From Laguncularia racemosa (taxonomy: Eukaryota; Streptophyta; Magnoliopsida; Myrtales; Combretaceae), in the NCBI GenBank assembly GCA_037954665.1, contig JBBMOL010000024.1:62852-126851 (forward strand): a stretch of DNA of 64,000 bases. The letters run 5' to 3'. The position numbers and the translations under genes are program-made. This document shows positions 11,642-24,745 of the stretch, piece by piece. Under the pieces are notes generated by a model. The model was not told the DNA's origin, searched no databases, and saw only the letters and a program-made list of their open reading frames with translations. The stretch's first letter is position 1. Each line of letters opens with the position of its first letter.

Positions 11642-12896
11642 GGGGAGGAGGAGGAGGAGGAGAGAGAGAGAGAAAAGTGTTAAAAATCTCCCAATTACCT
11701 TACTACCAGCAAAGGCAAACGAAGGTAGATTACTTTTACAATAAAAAAGAAAGGACACTAAAAAGGAGACACTAGAATAAAAAAATAGTGAGAGTAATAA
11801 AAAATCTATCAACTGGGAGTGTAGCAAAATACTATGAAACCCTACTAAATCATCAAACCTATTTCAAAAAAAATCTACGCAAGGAAGTGAGAACCCCAAA
11901 CAACCATCAAGGATCTTTTTAGAAGCCGAAATATCCCACGATGAAGCATGAACTCAAATCGTGTAGTTCAATGCAACTATCATAGTCATTATATGTTGTT
12001 ACATGAACAAGAATGTCCTATAATGAAGCATGAACACAAGTGTCATGGCTCGACATAGTCATTATAGTCATCTTATGCTACTATCCAAGATAAAGTTCAC
12101 AAACCATGAAGGTTTTCGTGAGGGGGGGGGAGGAACTTTATCTTTAACTTATCAAGAATTGTCTAATGAAATTAACCAACAAAAGCTCTCTAGCATCAAG
12201 AATGTCCCGTGATGAAGAACGAATTTATGTCACAAGGTCCGATATAGTTATTATGGTCATTCTATTTTTGCTATAGAATATCCCATCATAAAGAACGAAT
12301 GTAGGAAACATAAATTGATACAAAAACCATAGTCATTCAATGTTATTATTGAAGCTAAGTTGATTTCCTTTTTTTTTTTTTTTTTTCACAAGTAGTAGTA
12401 GACCACTTATGGTTTGCTATCACTTTTTTATGCATCCCCCTTAGGTGCCTTCCATGTTATAAAGTCTTTCTTTAGCAATTAGCTATAGGATAAACATATG
12501 CTTAGGCATTGAAGACTTGTTCCAAATAGTAGGAAACTAGTCAACTTTAGGGGGAGCTCTCTCTAGCAAGATCATATGCTTGTTCTATAGAGAGAGCCTA
12601 TGGGGTTTACCTTTCCATACTAGTTTATCATAGGAAGATTGGTTTGGCTCAAGTAGCCTATTCACAAACTGATCCACCTCCATGGAGTAGGACCGTCAAC
12701 CAAAGAGGAAGGAAACCCAATACGGATGGAAAAGGATGCCAACCTAACTGGAAATTGCAGGATGACCAGCAAAATTAATTGCCCAAATCAAACGATATGA
12801 GATCTTCTAGCACAATGCCGGATTTCTTGGGCAACATGGACATCCTCATACGATCGAACCTGAGACAATCACAACGACGACAAAACCTTCACCGGC
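11641..12896. other. Non-coding duplicated DNA between PMD and protease fragments
   Basis: About 1.25 kb, matched in copy B at 49165-50395. It holds poly-T tracts at about 12369-12386 and short G runs near 12122-12130. Repeated words such as ATGTCCCRYGATGAAG suggest old local duplication. No gene recognised. Confidence 0.5.
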
Positions 12897-13295
12897 GACG
12901 CAGCCCCGATCGACGTTTTCAACAGACCAACACTCATGTACCGCTCACTCCTTCTACCCTTAACCAACATCCTGTTGGAATTCATCCTGGTACCTAAATA
13001 CATAGACCGGTATTCCTCATTGGTCATGTTGGCGAACTGGTTCAGACCGACCTTATAGGTCCGATCTTCAACATTATTATGTTCATCTATAAACCTAAGG
13101 TTATCCTTAAAAATCTGGAAACGTTTTTCTCTCTCCTAAAGCGTTGTAATTTTTGCCATGTTTGACGAGCCATGACCCGTATATAGACATGACTTCGTCA
13201 TCTGTTATCCTTGATGAGGGCTTGTCTACGTGGTGGTTCCAAGGGTAATTTAAAAGTTCAGTGATGAGCGTAATACATTGCAAAACCATACACAC
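12897..13295 (-). pseudogene. Papain-like cysteine protease propeptide fragment, copy A (frameshifted)
   Basis: Read on the minus strand the frame opens at 13295 and gives SIYGSWLVKHGKNYNALGE. It then shifts at about 13130, where copy A is 2 bp shorter than copy B in a CT run. Beyond the shift the I29 propeptide motifs (a FKDNLRFIDEHN-type helix and NQFANLTNEEYRS) are still legible. This is the inhibitory pro-region of RD21-like plant vacuolar cysteine proteases. The catalytic Cys-His domain that should follow is missing, so no enzyme can be made. Confidence 0.7.
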
Positions 13296-13529
13296 GAATT
13301 GGATTCAAATAACTTTGCTGATTCGATAAACAAGGAAGAGTAAAACAGTCAAGAACAATAAGGACACAAGAATTTCCACGAAGCATATTCCTAAGATTGA
13401 ACGACCTTACCTGCAATTGAGGAGAGGGCGCGTTGCAATTACTAAAACTTGCGGCGATGGATGCTGAAACACAATGACAATCGGCGAAGCGACGATTCTA
13501 CGAGATTGTCAATTGCTGGAACAAGATTG

Positions 13530-13926
13530 TGTTGGTTTTCCTCTCCTATTTACTCAGTAACAAACAACCGCAAGATATGGTCCATGAATCCCATAATATC
13601 AGGAACATGAATCCTACAATATCAGGAACGTGCAATCCCACAATATCAGGAACGTGTAACAACTTCTTCAACCGTTCCAAATGCTTCCTATTTTTGTGGA
13701 ACAACTCATTGATGGAATGAGTTTAAATAGAAGTACTTCGGGGGTCCCTAAACTTGCTCACTTACACAGAAAAATACACCATCAATTTTGAGCGAGTTTA
13801 GGTTTAGAAATAGACATGCAAAACCAATCTCCACCGAGCAGGACACCTATTTGCTTAGCAATGGCTGGAGGTATGTAAAAAGAACTCTTGCTTCCACTAC
13901 TGCATATGTTAAGCAGTTTTTTTACA
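13530..13926 (+). repeat. 5' LTR of Copia 1
   Basis: 397 bp, TGTTGGTTTTCC to TTTTTTTACA. It contains three copies of an approximately 27-bp unit ending ATATCAGGAACRTG (13585-13660); the 3' LTR has two. Apart from that and a replaced patch near 13807-13812, it differs from the 3' LTR by about 4-5% by eye. Confidence 0.95.
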
Positions 13927-13940
13927 TTTGGTATTAGAGC

Positions 13941-15622
13941 TATATTAATGCCTCTGCCTTGCTTTGTTGAGTTTTGTGAAGTTTGGCTTTGGTTTTAATT
14001 TGTCTGCTTAGCGGTGTTTTTTATTTTTCTGGTGTTGATGGAGATTAGAAATCATTAAGTGATGAGATTTCTATTTTTCTTGGCCTTATGATGTGTTTAG
14101 GTTTTGTTTTCTCGAGACACGAATTGTTAGAAGAACAACTTTTATTTTGGTTCTAGAGTCTTGTCTAATGAATCGTTAGAGAAATAAGCCTTTATTTTGT
14201 TTCATGTGTCTTGGCTCATGAATTGTCAATGGAGCAGCCTTTTCTACTTTACTTTATAGGGAATGAAAGCAAAACAAACATTAATATAATATATTAACAC
14301 AATATGTGAGTTTGTCTTCATGCGCTGGAGTAAAGGCAAAACTTGGAATGCTTCCGTGAGAATTTATAATTTTAAATCCCAAAGTCTGTACAACATATGC
14401 GTTAATACTATCATGTGAATTCTGTATGAAATGTCAAATATGTTTTGAAATATTGTCTCGTGAGCAATTAAAATTTTAATCTGTATGTACTTGTTGTTGC
14501 AAGGTGTGGTATGACATTTAGCTAAATAATTTTACATTAAAATTATTTGTATTTGTCATTGAGGGAAATTTATTAAAGGAAATATAGATGTATACGTGGA
14601 AATAAATATAAATATGCACGTCTGTCATCTAGCATGTACATGGCCGTGCATTCTGGCCGTGTAAGCTTCTGGAAATATCTCTGACGTAATACACGGTCGT
14701 GTCTCCTGGCCGTACCTGCAACCATGTCTGTTTCTAGGAGAGATCCTGACAGAATACATGGTTGTGCCTCCTGGCCGTGTAAGAAACCGTGTACGTTTCT
14801 GGGAATCATCACACGACCATGCCTTTTGGCCGTGTATGTGGCTGTGTATGTTTTTGGAGTAGCCACAACATCCTTAATTGATTAAAATTATATATTAAGG
14901 ATTATTTAGGATTACATATTGAAAATAAACATTGTGTGTGATTAATTAGGATAAAATATCCGTGTATGTTTCTAGCCTACGATGTTCGCGTCAGTTTTAT
15001 GCAATGATTTAGCCTAAGGATTTAATTAATGATTAAGTGATCCATATAATTTTAATGATTAAGGAGTAGCTGCAGCATCCTTAATTGATTAAAATTATAT
15101 ATTAAGGATTATTTAGGATCACATATTGAAAATAAACATTGTGTGTGATTAATTAGGATAAAATATCCGTGTATGTTTCTGGCCTACGATGTTCGCATCA
15201 GTTTTATGCAATGATTTAGCCTAAGGATTTAATTAATGATTAAGCGATCCATATAATTTTAATGATTAAGGAGTAGCCACAACATCCTTAATTGATTAAA
15301 ATTATATATTAAGGATTATTTAGAATCACATATTGAAAATAAACATTGTGTGTGATTAATTAGGATAAAATATCAAATTATATTTTCTAATTTACCCATA
15401 GGAATTAGAAAAAAGGAACATAATTTGATAGTTTTATTGTAAGTCTTAAGATGAATCTAATTGAATTAGAACTTTAGCCCACAGGCAAGTTTTATGTCAC
15501 TAGATTCATATTCTTTCATGATTTTACATTGGTAAAAGCATGTCATATATTAGCCTCGAATTTTGTAATATGAGCATGTTTATTTAATTATTGCAGCAAT
15601 TCAACCTGTCAATTTTTCTGAT
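13941..15622 (+). other. Long leader of Copia 1
   Basis: About 1.7 kb separates the primer site from the first gag methionine. The part at 14600-14850 is studded with GGCCGTGTA and ACACGGTCGTGT words separated by TTTCTGG. A 207-bp tandem repeat follows. The last 200 bp before gag are A+T-rich. No ORF here is supported; a minus-strand ORF of 97 codons at 14573-14866 simply reads the repeated words. Confidence 0.7.
14853..15380 (+). repeat. 207-bp tandem repeat, about 2.5 copies
   Basis: The block beginning TCCTTAATTGATTAAAATTA recurs at 14871, 15078 and 15285, exactly 207 bp apart both times. Each unit carries TAAGGATTATTTAGGAT, GTGTGTGATTAATTAGGATA and the CGTGTATGTTTCT word seen in the preceding leader. 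The third copy stops after about 95 bp. Unit-to-unit differences are few, so the amplification is recent relative to the element's decay. Confidence 0.9.
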
Positions 15623-16440
15623 ATGCGATGTGATGTTCCCGGGCTCAAAGGGGATAACTATAAGGTTTGGAAGGAGAGGGTTCTCCTCCATTTGGGATGG
15701 ATGGACATTGATTATGCTATAAGGAAAGAGGAGCCCCCTGCAGTAATTGAAACCAGCACTCCAGATGTGATAAGTCTTTATGAAAAATGGGAGTGATTCA
15801 ATCACTTATCAGTTATGTTCATAAAGACTAAAATTTCTGCTGGTATTAGGGGTTCTATTGAGTAATATCAAAGGGTCCAAGATTTGCTGAAGGCCATTGA
15901 TGAGCAATTTGCTACTTCAGACAAGGCAATGGCCAGTACCCAAATTATAGAGCTTTCAACTCTAAGACTCACCAGCGTTAAGGTTGTGCGTGATCATATC
16001 ATGCGCATGAGGGATATTGTGGCCCAATTGAAGGCATTGGAGGTTGAGTTATCAGAATCCTTCTTAGTTCACTACATTCTTTGCACTTTACCTCAACAGT
16101 ATAGCCCATTTAAGATATCCTATAACACACATAAGGATAAATGGTCAATCAATGAATTATTGACCATGTGTGTTCAGGAAGAAGGCGGACTGCTTATGGA
16201 GGAAAAGGAAAAGGAGAATGTGAACTTAACTACTTTTGGGAAGAGCAAAAGAAGGGATTAGGCTAAGGATAAAGGGAAAGGGAAAATCCCTCCCATAAAG
16301 GACATTAAGAAGGAAGTTGTGTGCTTTTTCTGTAAAAAGAAATGGCACATGAAGAAACAGTGCACCAAGTTCATGCAGTGGCTTGATAAGAAAGGTACTC
16401 AACTTTCACTTGTTTGTTATGAAACTAATATGACTGATGT
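15623..16440 (+). pseudogene. Copia 1 gag
   Basis: The first methionine follows the leader at 15623 and gives RCDVPGLKGDNYKVWKERVLL, the start of a Copia gag capsid of the UBN2 type. Stops occur near 15794 and 15861 and at 16259, all in one frame. A CCHC zinc knuckle, CFFCKKKWHMKKQC (C-X2-C-X4-H-X4-C), lies at about 16322-16363. Gag would form the virus-like particle and bind the element RNA. It is defective. Confidence 0.8.
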
Positions 16441-19400
16441 TAATCATAACACATGGTGGATTGATTTTGGTTCTACAATCCATATGACCAATTCATTGCA
16501 GGATTTAAGAAACTTGCGGAATCTAGTAGGAAGTGAGCGTAGCATCTATTCAGGCAATAAGATGTCCTCACATGTGGAAGTTGTTGGGACGTGCAGTTTA
16601 GTTTTACGTAGTGGTTACATTTTGCAATTGAAAGGGACATTTTATATTCCTGGGTATTCTAGGAATTTAATTTCAGTTTCTAGACTTGTATCAGATGGTT
16701 ATTCCTTTAACTTTTCGGATTTAGGATTTAATTTGTTTTATAAATATGATGTTATTGGATATGGTACTTTGTCTGATGGTCTTTTTCTTCTTAGTTTACA
16801 AAATGATGATAACTATACTATTATGCATGTTCATGAAAAGATTGACACTAAACAATGTGTTGTGAATGAGGAATCCTCTATGTTATGGCATCGAAGATTG
16901 GGTCATATCTCCATTGAAAGAATTAAAAGGTTGGTAAATGATGTGGTACTTAGTACTTTAGATTTTACCGACTTTGAGACTTGTATAAGTTGTATTAAGG
17001 GAAAACAGACTAACAAGTTGAAGAAGGGTGCCAAAAGGAGCTCTGAATTATTGGAAATCATACATACAGACATTTGTAGTCCAGACATGAATGCATAACA
17101 TAACAAGTACTTCGTCTCTTTCATAGATGATTACTCACGGTATATGTATTTCTACTTGCTTAATAACAAGAATGAAGCACTGGATGCTTTTAAGGTGTTT
17201 AAAGCTGAGTGGAAAAACAATGTGGAAAACATATTAAAATTGTGAGATCTGATAGAGGCGGAGAATACTATGGTAGATACACAGAGAATGGACAAGCGAT
17301 TGGTCCATTTGCGAGGTTTCTTCAAGAGAATGGGATTGTTGTCCAATACAGTTTACCTGGTTCTCCAGACCAGAATGGAGTAGCTAAAAGGAGAAACCGA
17401 ACATTATTGGACATGGTGTGGAGTATGCTTGCAAGCTCCAAGCTTCCTAACTTCTTGTGGAATGAAGCTCTTAAAACGGCTGTGTACATATTAAACCAGT
17501 TTCTAACCAATGCTGTCTAAAAGATGCCATTTGAATTATTCAAAGGGTGGAAACCGAGTTTACGACATGTACGCATTTGGGGATGTCTGTCTTAAGTAAG
17601 AGTCTACAATCTACATGAGAAGAAGTTGGACCCAAGGACTATTAGTGGGTATTTCGTAGGATATGCCGAAAGGTCTAAGGGATATAGATTTTATTATCCA
17701 TCTCATAGTACTAAGTTTGTGGAATCAAGAAATGCAAAATTTCTTGAGAATGACTTGATCAGTGGGAGCGATTGATCTCAAAGCATTGGTTTTGAGAAAG
17801 ATCATTCAGATGCCCAGTATGACACTTTGAGTAGTGGACTGATTGTTGTTGTTAGCAACATGCCTCCAGCACAAATGCGTGTTGAAGATCCAGTCCCCGA
17901 GGTACCACAAGCTGTTGATCCTAATTCAGTAGATGTTGAAGCTCAACAGATACCCGAAGTTGTTGAACAACTAGCTGAACAATATGATCCTGCTCCTCAG
18001 GAGAATGTTGATGCAGCATTGAGAAGATCTACTAGAGTAAGGAAATTAGCAATTCCTAGTGACTATGTTGTATATCTACAAGAGTGTGACTACAATGTTG
18101 GAGCCGAAAATGATCCTGAGTCGTTTTCACAGGCCATGAGTTCTAAGGATTCGAACTTGTGGCATAATGCCATGAAAGAAGAGATGGATTCGATGGCATC
18201 TAATGGAGTCTGGAATCTCGTCAAGTTGCCTGATGGTGTAAAAGCCATTGGATGCAAATGGGTTTTCAAAACTAAGAAAGACTCACAAGGCAACATTGAG
18301 AGACATAAAGCAAGACTCGTTGCTAAAGATTCACTCAAAGGGAAGGAATTGATTATACAGAGACATTTTCTCCTGTATCTAAGAAAGATTCCCTTTGTGT
18401 AATGATGGCTTTGGTTACACACTTTGATTTGGAGTTGTACCAAATGGATGTGAAAATGACTTTCCTTAATGGTGATCTAGAGGAAGAGGTTTACATGAAA
18501 CAACCTGAAGGATTCTCTTCTAGTGAAGGTGAGCATTTAGTTTGCAAACTTAATAAATCCATACATGGATTAAAACAAGCCTCCCGTCAATGGTATTTAA
18601 AATTCCATGATATCATCACTTCATTTGGCTTTGAAGAAAACATGATGGATCAATGTATATAGCAAAAGTTCAGTAGGAGTAAAATTTGTTTTCTTGTGCT
18701 ATATGTAGATGATATTTTACTTGCAACCAATCATAAGGGTTTGCTATATGAGGTGAAACAATTTCTCTCAAAGAACTTTGATATGAAGGATATGGGTAAG
18801 GCATCTTATGTCATTGGCATTAAGATCCATAGGGATAGATCTTGAGGCATTTTAGGTTTGTCTCAAGAAACCTATATCAATAAAGTTTTAGAGAAATTTC
18901 GGATGAAAGATTGTTCACCGAGTGTAGCACCCATTGTGAAGGGTGATAAATTCAGCTTAAGCCAATGCCCCAAAAATGAGCTCGAGCAAGAACAAATGAG
19001 AAACATCCCATATGCTTCAGCTATTGGAAGCTTAATGTATGCTCAGGTCTGTACCAGACTTGACATTGCATTTGCTGTTGGGATACTAGGGAAATATCAA
19101 AGTAACCCAAGTATTGACCACTGAAGAGCTACAAAGAAGGTAATGAGATACCTTCAAGGGACAAAGGGTTATATGCTCATGTATAGACGAACCGATAATC
19201 TGGAGGTTATTGGATACTCCATTGTGGACTTTGCTGGCTGTGTTGATTCACATAAATCAACATCTGGTTACGTTTTCATGCTTGCCAGTGGGGCCGTATC
19301 TTGGAGAAGTGCAAAGTAGACCTTGACTGCTACTTCCACGATGGAGGCCAAGTTCATATCTTGTTTTGAGGATACCTCACATGGTGTATGGTTAAAGAGT

Positions 19401-19682
19401 TTTATATCTGGGCTTAGTATTGTCGACTCTATTTCTAGGCCATTAAGATTGTACTGTGATAACTCAGCTATTGTATTCATGGATAAGAACAATAAAAGTG
19501 GTAGTCGAAGTAAGCATATCGACATCAAGTACTTGGCCATAAGAGAACGTGTTAAGGAAAAGAAAGTAGTCATTGAGCATATTAGCATTGAGTTAATGAT
19601 AGCTGATCCTTTAACTAAAGGCATGCAACCAAAGAATTTTAAGGATCATGTAATGAGAATGAGACTTGGTTCCATAATGTAA
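16441..19682 (+). pseudogene. Copia 1 pol (protease, integrase, reverse transcriptase, RNase H)
   Basis: The protease passage reads WWIDFGSTIHMTN at about 16456, with the usual D-S-G active site altered to D-F-G. The integrase zinc finger has HRRLGHIS and CISCIKGKQT (16888-17010), and its core has IVRSDRGGEYY and SPDQNGVAKRRNRTLL. The reverse transcriptase carries WNLVKLPDGVKAIGCKWVFK (18210-18270), MDVKMTFLNGDLEEEVYMKQ and the YVDD catalytic motif at about 18702. RNase H ends in HIDIKYLAIRERV and DPLTKGMQPKNF (19520-19635). The frame shifts near 17100-17215 and again near 18340, and stops are scattered through, so nothing functional is made. Confidence 0.85.
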
Positions 19683-19969
19683 TCTTTCATTGTATATGTA
19701 ATTGATGTTAATGAAACTCTTATTCAGTTAATGTTTTCTCATTTGGCCTTATGTATACATTTTGTTTATTCATTTATTTTGAGAAATATCATTAAGTTTG
19801 GACCTTGAATAAACATCGGGTTTATTCATCAAGTTCTATGGGGTTGAGAGGCACAATGCATTGTAATACATGGGAGATAATACTCGTCATTAGAGGACCT
19901 ATCACCATGATTCATGTATTTTGTTTCTCATTAAGATAAATTATGGAATACATGGACCAAGTGGGAGAA

Positions 19970-20355
19970 TGTTGGTTTTCCTCTCCTATTTACTCGGTAA
20001 CAAACAACCGCAAGATATGGTCTATGAATCCCACAATATCAGGAACGTGCAATCCCACAATATTAGGAACGTGCAACAACTTCTTCAACCGTTCCAAATT
20101 CTTCCTATTTTTGTGGAACAACTCATTGATGGAATGAGTTTAAATAGAAGTACTTTGGGGGTCCCTAAACCTGCTCACTTACACAGAAAAATACACCATC
20201 AATTTTGAGCAAGTTAAGGTTTAGAAACACCAACCGAAACAGAGACGCAAAACCAATCTCCACCGAGCAAGACACCTATTTGCTTAGCAATGGCTGGAGG
20301 TATGTAAAAAAAACTCTTGCTTCCGCTATTGCATATGTTAAGTAGTTTTCTTACA
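19970..20355 (+). repeat. 3' LTR of Copia 1
   Basis: 386 bp, preceded directly by the polypurine tract at 19958-19969. It has two of the 27-bp minisatellite units where the 5' LTR has three. It also has an 18-bp patch (CACCAACCGAAACAGAGA, near 20228) where the 5' LTR has a shorter sequence. Confidence 0.95.
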
Positions 20356-20557
20356 GATTGTACTTCCAATTTCGGAAAGTTGTATTTCCAATCACTAGAA
20401 CGAGATCACGCTAGAGCTAGATAAAAAAGAAAAAAGAAAAAAGAAAAAAGAGAAGGGGAGTCAACACGTAAAATAGTATAAAAAAAAAGGATACAGAAGT
20501 ACAAGCCTATAGATCAATTTATACCTCTTAATCAATTTGTGCTCAATCGTTTGGCAA

Positions 20558-20560
<3 letters not shown>

Positions 20561-20606
<46 letters not shown>
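20561..20606. repeat. TA microsatellite, longer in copy A
   Basis: About 46 bp of alternating AT. The copy B counterpart at 56776-56792 is about 16 bp, so the tract has changed length since the duplication. Confidence 0.95.
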
Positions 20607-20608
<2 letters not shown>

Positions 20609-23600
20609 AACAAGAAGGGATTGCAATCGTGGAATTCTTGTATAGTATTGCCTTGGTTCACATTTTCAAGTGGTGGCAGGATTTGCTTAGTTACCTCATG
20701 ATTCACTTCATGATGCACTTCTTGATCTTGATTAATGCTATTAACATGGTGAATTGTTCTCTTCCTAGTAGATGTCATCATCAAGTTGTCAAATTACTTT
20801 ATTCCTAGTGGAGTTGTTGAAAATTTGGTGAAGGGGATTTGGTTGCAGTGATCACATGCATACAATGTGCATCTCACGTTACATGTGACCTTAAAGGAGT
20901 GACATCGAATGACATAAGGAGGAAGAGTAATCAATCTTAGAGAGAACAAGTGCACTGTGACAAGTGGAAGAGTTATACAGCATAAACCACCACGGTTCTT
21001 AAAGAGAGGCGGGTTTTGAGATCTATTTGATCTTTTATGAAAGTAATCTGATAGCAAGATGACACTTGTCTTAATTTCTAAATCTCCCAAATGAGGAGGA
21101 ACGTTGAGTATTCATAGAGTTTAGCCGTTAACATCGTCCATCAGATCATGTTAAGAGTTGATAATTAAGATGAATCCTATTGATGATTCCTTCTGTTGAT
21201 GGATCATTCCATAAGCTCATCTTGGATCCAGGTCTATAGACTACATCTCTAAGTGCTTGAACTTTCTAGAAAAAGGTTAAGAGTAGATAGGTCGATCTAA
21301 CAATCTCTATTTCGAACTCACCATGCTAAATCTATTTTAGTAATCCTAAATCTATAGATTTAATTCCTTGAGCCTTGTCACTTAGCCCAAAGAGTCAAGT
21401 CTAAGGTTGTAATCGGGAGTCCATTTTAGCCCTTTACATTGCTTTTCATATCTCCTTGTCTTATTTCTTCTTAAATACTATTATTGAGTTACTAACCTTC
21501 TCAAAAGCTACTTCTATTTACTTCTTTACTACACAATCTATAATTTCCTCTAAGGAATTATAATCTCTATGCATCTCATTTTTTTATTTTTTTTTTCATG
21601 TAGGAACTCTCTCTCTCTCTCTCTTTTCTTTGGCTTTACCTACCTTATCAACAATAGACATCTTCAACAAGTTTTTAACACATGTAAAATAAGGACTAAG
21701 TGTTGCTGAGTGGGACAAACAAGTAGATTAATTTGTTTTGTTGATTTAGATTACATAGGGTTAATTATGATTTTATGATTTTTTTTATCTCAACTTTGTG
21801 CTTCTTTCTCAACCTAGTTTGCTTTTTTATAGTGCAAATTAAAGTTTCAAGAGTTGAAATGATTTTGGTGTTATTATTTATAGTGGACCTAAATTGTAAT
21901 TTTGCGATAGTATTATCTCTAGTTACAAAATTGTAGAAACATCGACAAGTTCTTAGAAAATTTATCTTGAAAATTTGATATTATTTCAATAGAAAGTTTT
22001 ACAAGTTCCATCGAATAACTTATGCCTTGTAAGTTTTATAGGGTATAGTTTTTAAGATAGTTCTTCGATGTTACAATATAGGCTTTGGTTACAAAACTTG
22101 ATAAATGAATACCTATAAGAGGTATATAGATAGAGTTTTATACTTTACTCACTTTATAATTGCTCATTTCTAGTGTGAACTTCTCTTTGAATAGGTTTAT
22201 TTACTGTATTTACATATGTATAGAAAGTGTGTTATGATTAGTTGCAAATAAAAATTATATTAACAATTGAAATACAATTACATATATAACATAAGGTTTT
22301 TTTTTTTTTTAGGGGGGAGGGGGGGGGAGTGAGGAGGGTTTATATATAAGAAGAGAAACGTACAAGTTAAGCTATAAGAGCTTGGGCAATCACATAGATT
22401 CCAAGTCCCTCTACCTTACACCATGCTTACAAAGCTCAAATCCAATTAACAAAACACGTAATTAGTGGAAAGTTAAAAATTGTAATTCAATAAGATATTG
22501 CTTCTAATTGAAAGATTTCCTCTTAGCTCTTGAATCTTAAGCACGTGAAAAGATCCTACTCCCTAAGGAATATTACCTATTTGAGATACCAAATACATAA
22601 ATCCAACTTTTACTACATAAATCCCAAACCAAAGATATTTCTTAGCCAAAGATGGATATAATCAATCCCTAAAAAAAAAAAAAAAAACCTACCTAATCAC
22701 GGAATAAAATCTAAGACTCTAATTAGAAAAGATCTCACATTGGGATGCTAAATAAAATAAAATAAAAAATTGAAAAAAACCTAGATTATTTAAGAAGGAG
22801 AATCTGACGTGATTTTATTTGTTGATAGAGGAATGATTGCAAATCTTCAAATATAAATCAAGACTTCCTTTTATTGTAGTCATTGCAAAATGGAAATACC
22901 GATTGTACTGATTGAGTTGGGAGCAAATGGCCAAAATAATGATATGCCTTAGAGTATATTTGATTAAAAAATCTTTTAAGAGATGGCTGGAGAGAGAGTG
23001 AGTCTGTAATTCATTAAGCACGAAGTTGAAACCTCATTCACTACATTCTTGACAATTTCCTTTTTACTTAATGTTGAGCCTTGGTCTTTACAACCTCAAA
23101 ATTATATAATTTTGTTAAACTCTTTAATTTTTGGTATAAGTCTCATCTTTTGGTTCAAGTATTTATGGTTTGGTTAAAATATTTAAAAGTTGGTGATAAA
23201 TCACTGGTCTACAACTTATCGCGATACTATCATGTTATTCTCATGATTACCCCTTGTTTAGATTTAGGATGAAGTGTTGATATTAAAAACATGATCTTCA
23301 CATGTATCACCATGTTTATCAATTAAAATTCAATAAAATAAATATTATCTAAGTAAAATTTCAATTTCTGAATTTCTAAAATCATTTTATTTGGCTAAAT
23401 AATTGTTTCTTAATTGATGTTATCATTAATATTTTTACATATAAATATGATCTAGAATCTAGATCTACTCTTCATCACGTGCATAGATCTACATAGCTGG
23501 ATAATAGCTGTGTAGAAAAAAATCTTCATTATTTGGATGAATGTTAACAACCTAAACAAAATTTATGCTTGGCCAATTGGACAAAAAAAAAAAAAAGAAG

Positions 23601-24737
23601 ATTTATTACAACTCCTTTCAACTGTATTAGAGCATTTTGATCCTTGAGAGCATCTCTAACCTTAAGAACCTCATTTAAGGTTTTTAAATACCACATTAGT
23701 ATCTTAAGGACTCCTCATCCTTAAGAACTTCCTCACTTTATCGCTAAGTACTTAAGAAGAGTTCCTATGTACCACTTTATCACTTTATTTTATCATTTTG
23801 CAAGTGACATACTAATTATTTTTAAATACCCTTAAATTTTGACTTTTGTTAGAAAAAAAAAATTAGGTAGTTTTTTTGGGGTCATTCATCTTCAAGAACC
23901 TCTCCTCATCCCTTAATAACACAAAAAAGTAAGATCTTGCTTTTGGATTTTGGTGCCAAGAACCTAGGAAGGGGATGCTTGAAGTATTTCTTCACTTTAT
24001 TCCAAAATCCTTGAGAAGAGTTTTTTATTTTTTTTATTTTTTTCTTTTTTTTGTGGATCCTACACCAATTACTTTTAACTAACATTTTTAATATTTTATC
24101 TCTTAAATTTTTACTTTTGTTAGAAAAAATTAATTAATTTGAGTAGCTTTTTTGGGATCTTTTATGAAAAACTTCAAAAAATATAAAGACATCTTTTTAT
24201 TCTTTAATAACCCTAAAAAGTAAGTTCTTAATTTTCAATTTGATGTCAAGAATTAAGGATAGAGTGATCTTTGAGTAACCAAGACAAAATAAATAAATAA
24301 ATAAATAAATATTTAGCGTTCTCATATTATTTTCAACCTTTGGAGACGTTTGGGAAAAGAAAAACCATAGTATCACCAATATAAAATCCCGTTTTTAAGG
24401 AATGTTCATGTCAATATCAACTATTGATTCGTAATACTACTGCTTTATATTTTATGATATTGTAGTATCTTATATAAATATCTAACGGTTTTAAAAAGTA
24501 AAATATTTTAATATTTTTAAAATGGATTATACACTTTAAAATGTATTTAACAAGAGTTATTAATATCTTCTTTTCTCTCTCTCTTTTAAAAAAAAAAAAA
24601 TTATCTCAAAGATAGGTCAACAGTGGAATTGACTCAGATATCCCCTCATGGCCTCATCCTTGTCTCATCGGCACAGAACAGGTTAAGTATCACTTACTAA
24701 CAATTTTTGAAAAGCTAAGCTTGGTATTTGCTACCCT

Positions 24738-24745
24738 TATTTAAA
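24738..24745 (+). promoter_or_regulatory. Possible TATA box of the OPT copy A
   Basis: TATTTAAA lies 46-53 bp before the OPT start codon at 24791. That is close for a plant TATA box plus leader but possible. In copy B the same place reads GATTTAAA. The assignment rests on position only. Confidence 0.3.

Larger units (their letters stand above)
13530..20355 (+). mobile_element. Copia LTR retrotransposon 1 (complete structure, defective)
   Basis: A full-length element of 6826 bp has LTRs at 13530-13926 and 19970-20355, both TG...CA. It has a primer site at 13929-13940 (TGGTATTAGAGC, one mismatch to the initiator tRNA-Met complement) and a polypurine tract at 19958-19969 (CAAGTGGGAGAA). The 5-bp target duplication gattg lies at 13525-13529 and 20356-20360. 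The internal order is gag, protease, integrase, reverse transcriptase, RNase H, as in Copia. The leader is unusually long (about 1.7 kb). The coding region changes frame twice and has several stops. Copy B of the duplication lacks this insertion, so it arrived after the duplication or was never in copy B. Confidence 0.95.

Noticed and set aside
11538..11744. ORF with a long poly-glycine tract, and its poly-proline partner on the other strand (also 49132-49338)
   Set aside because: Made by the poly-G run. The run length differs between duplicates and shifts the frame.
12779..12997. Plus-strand ORF beginning MPKSNDMRSSST, and 50286-50564 in copy B
   Set aside because: It overlaps the protease propeptide fragment, which is the better-supported reading on the other strand.
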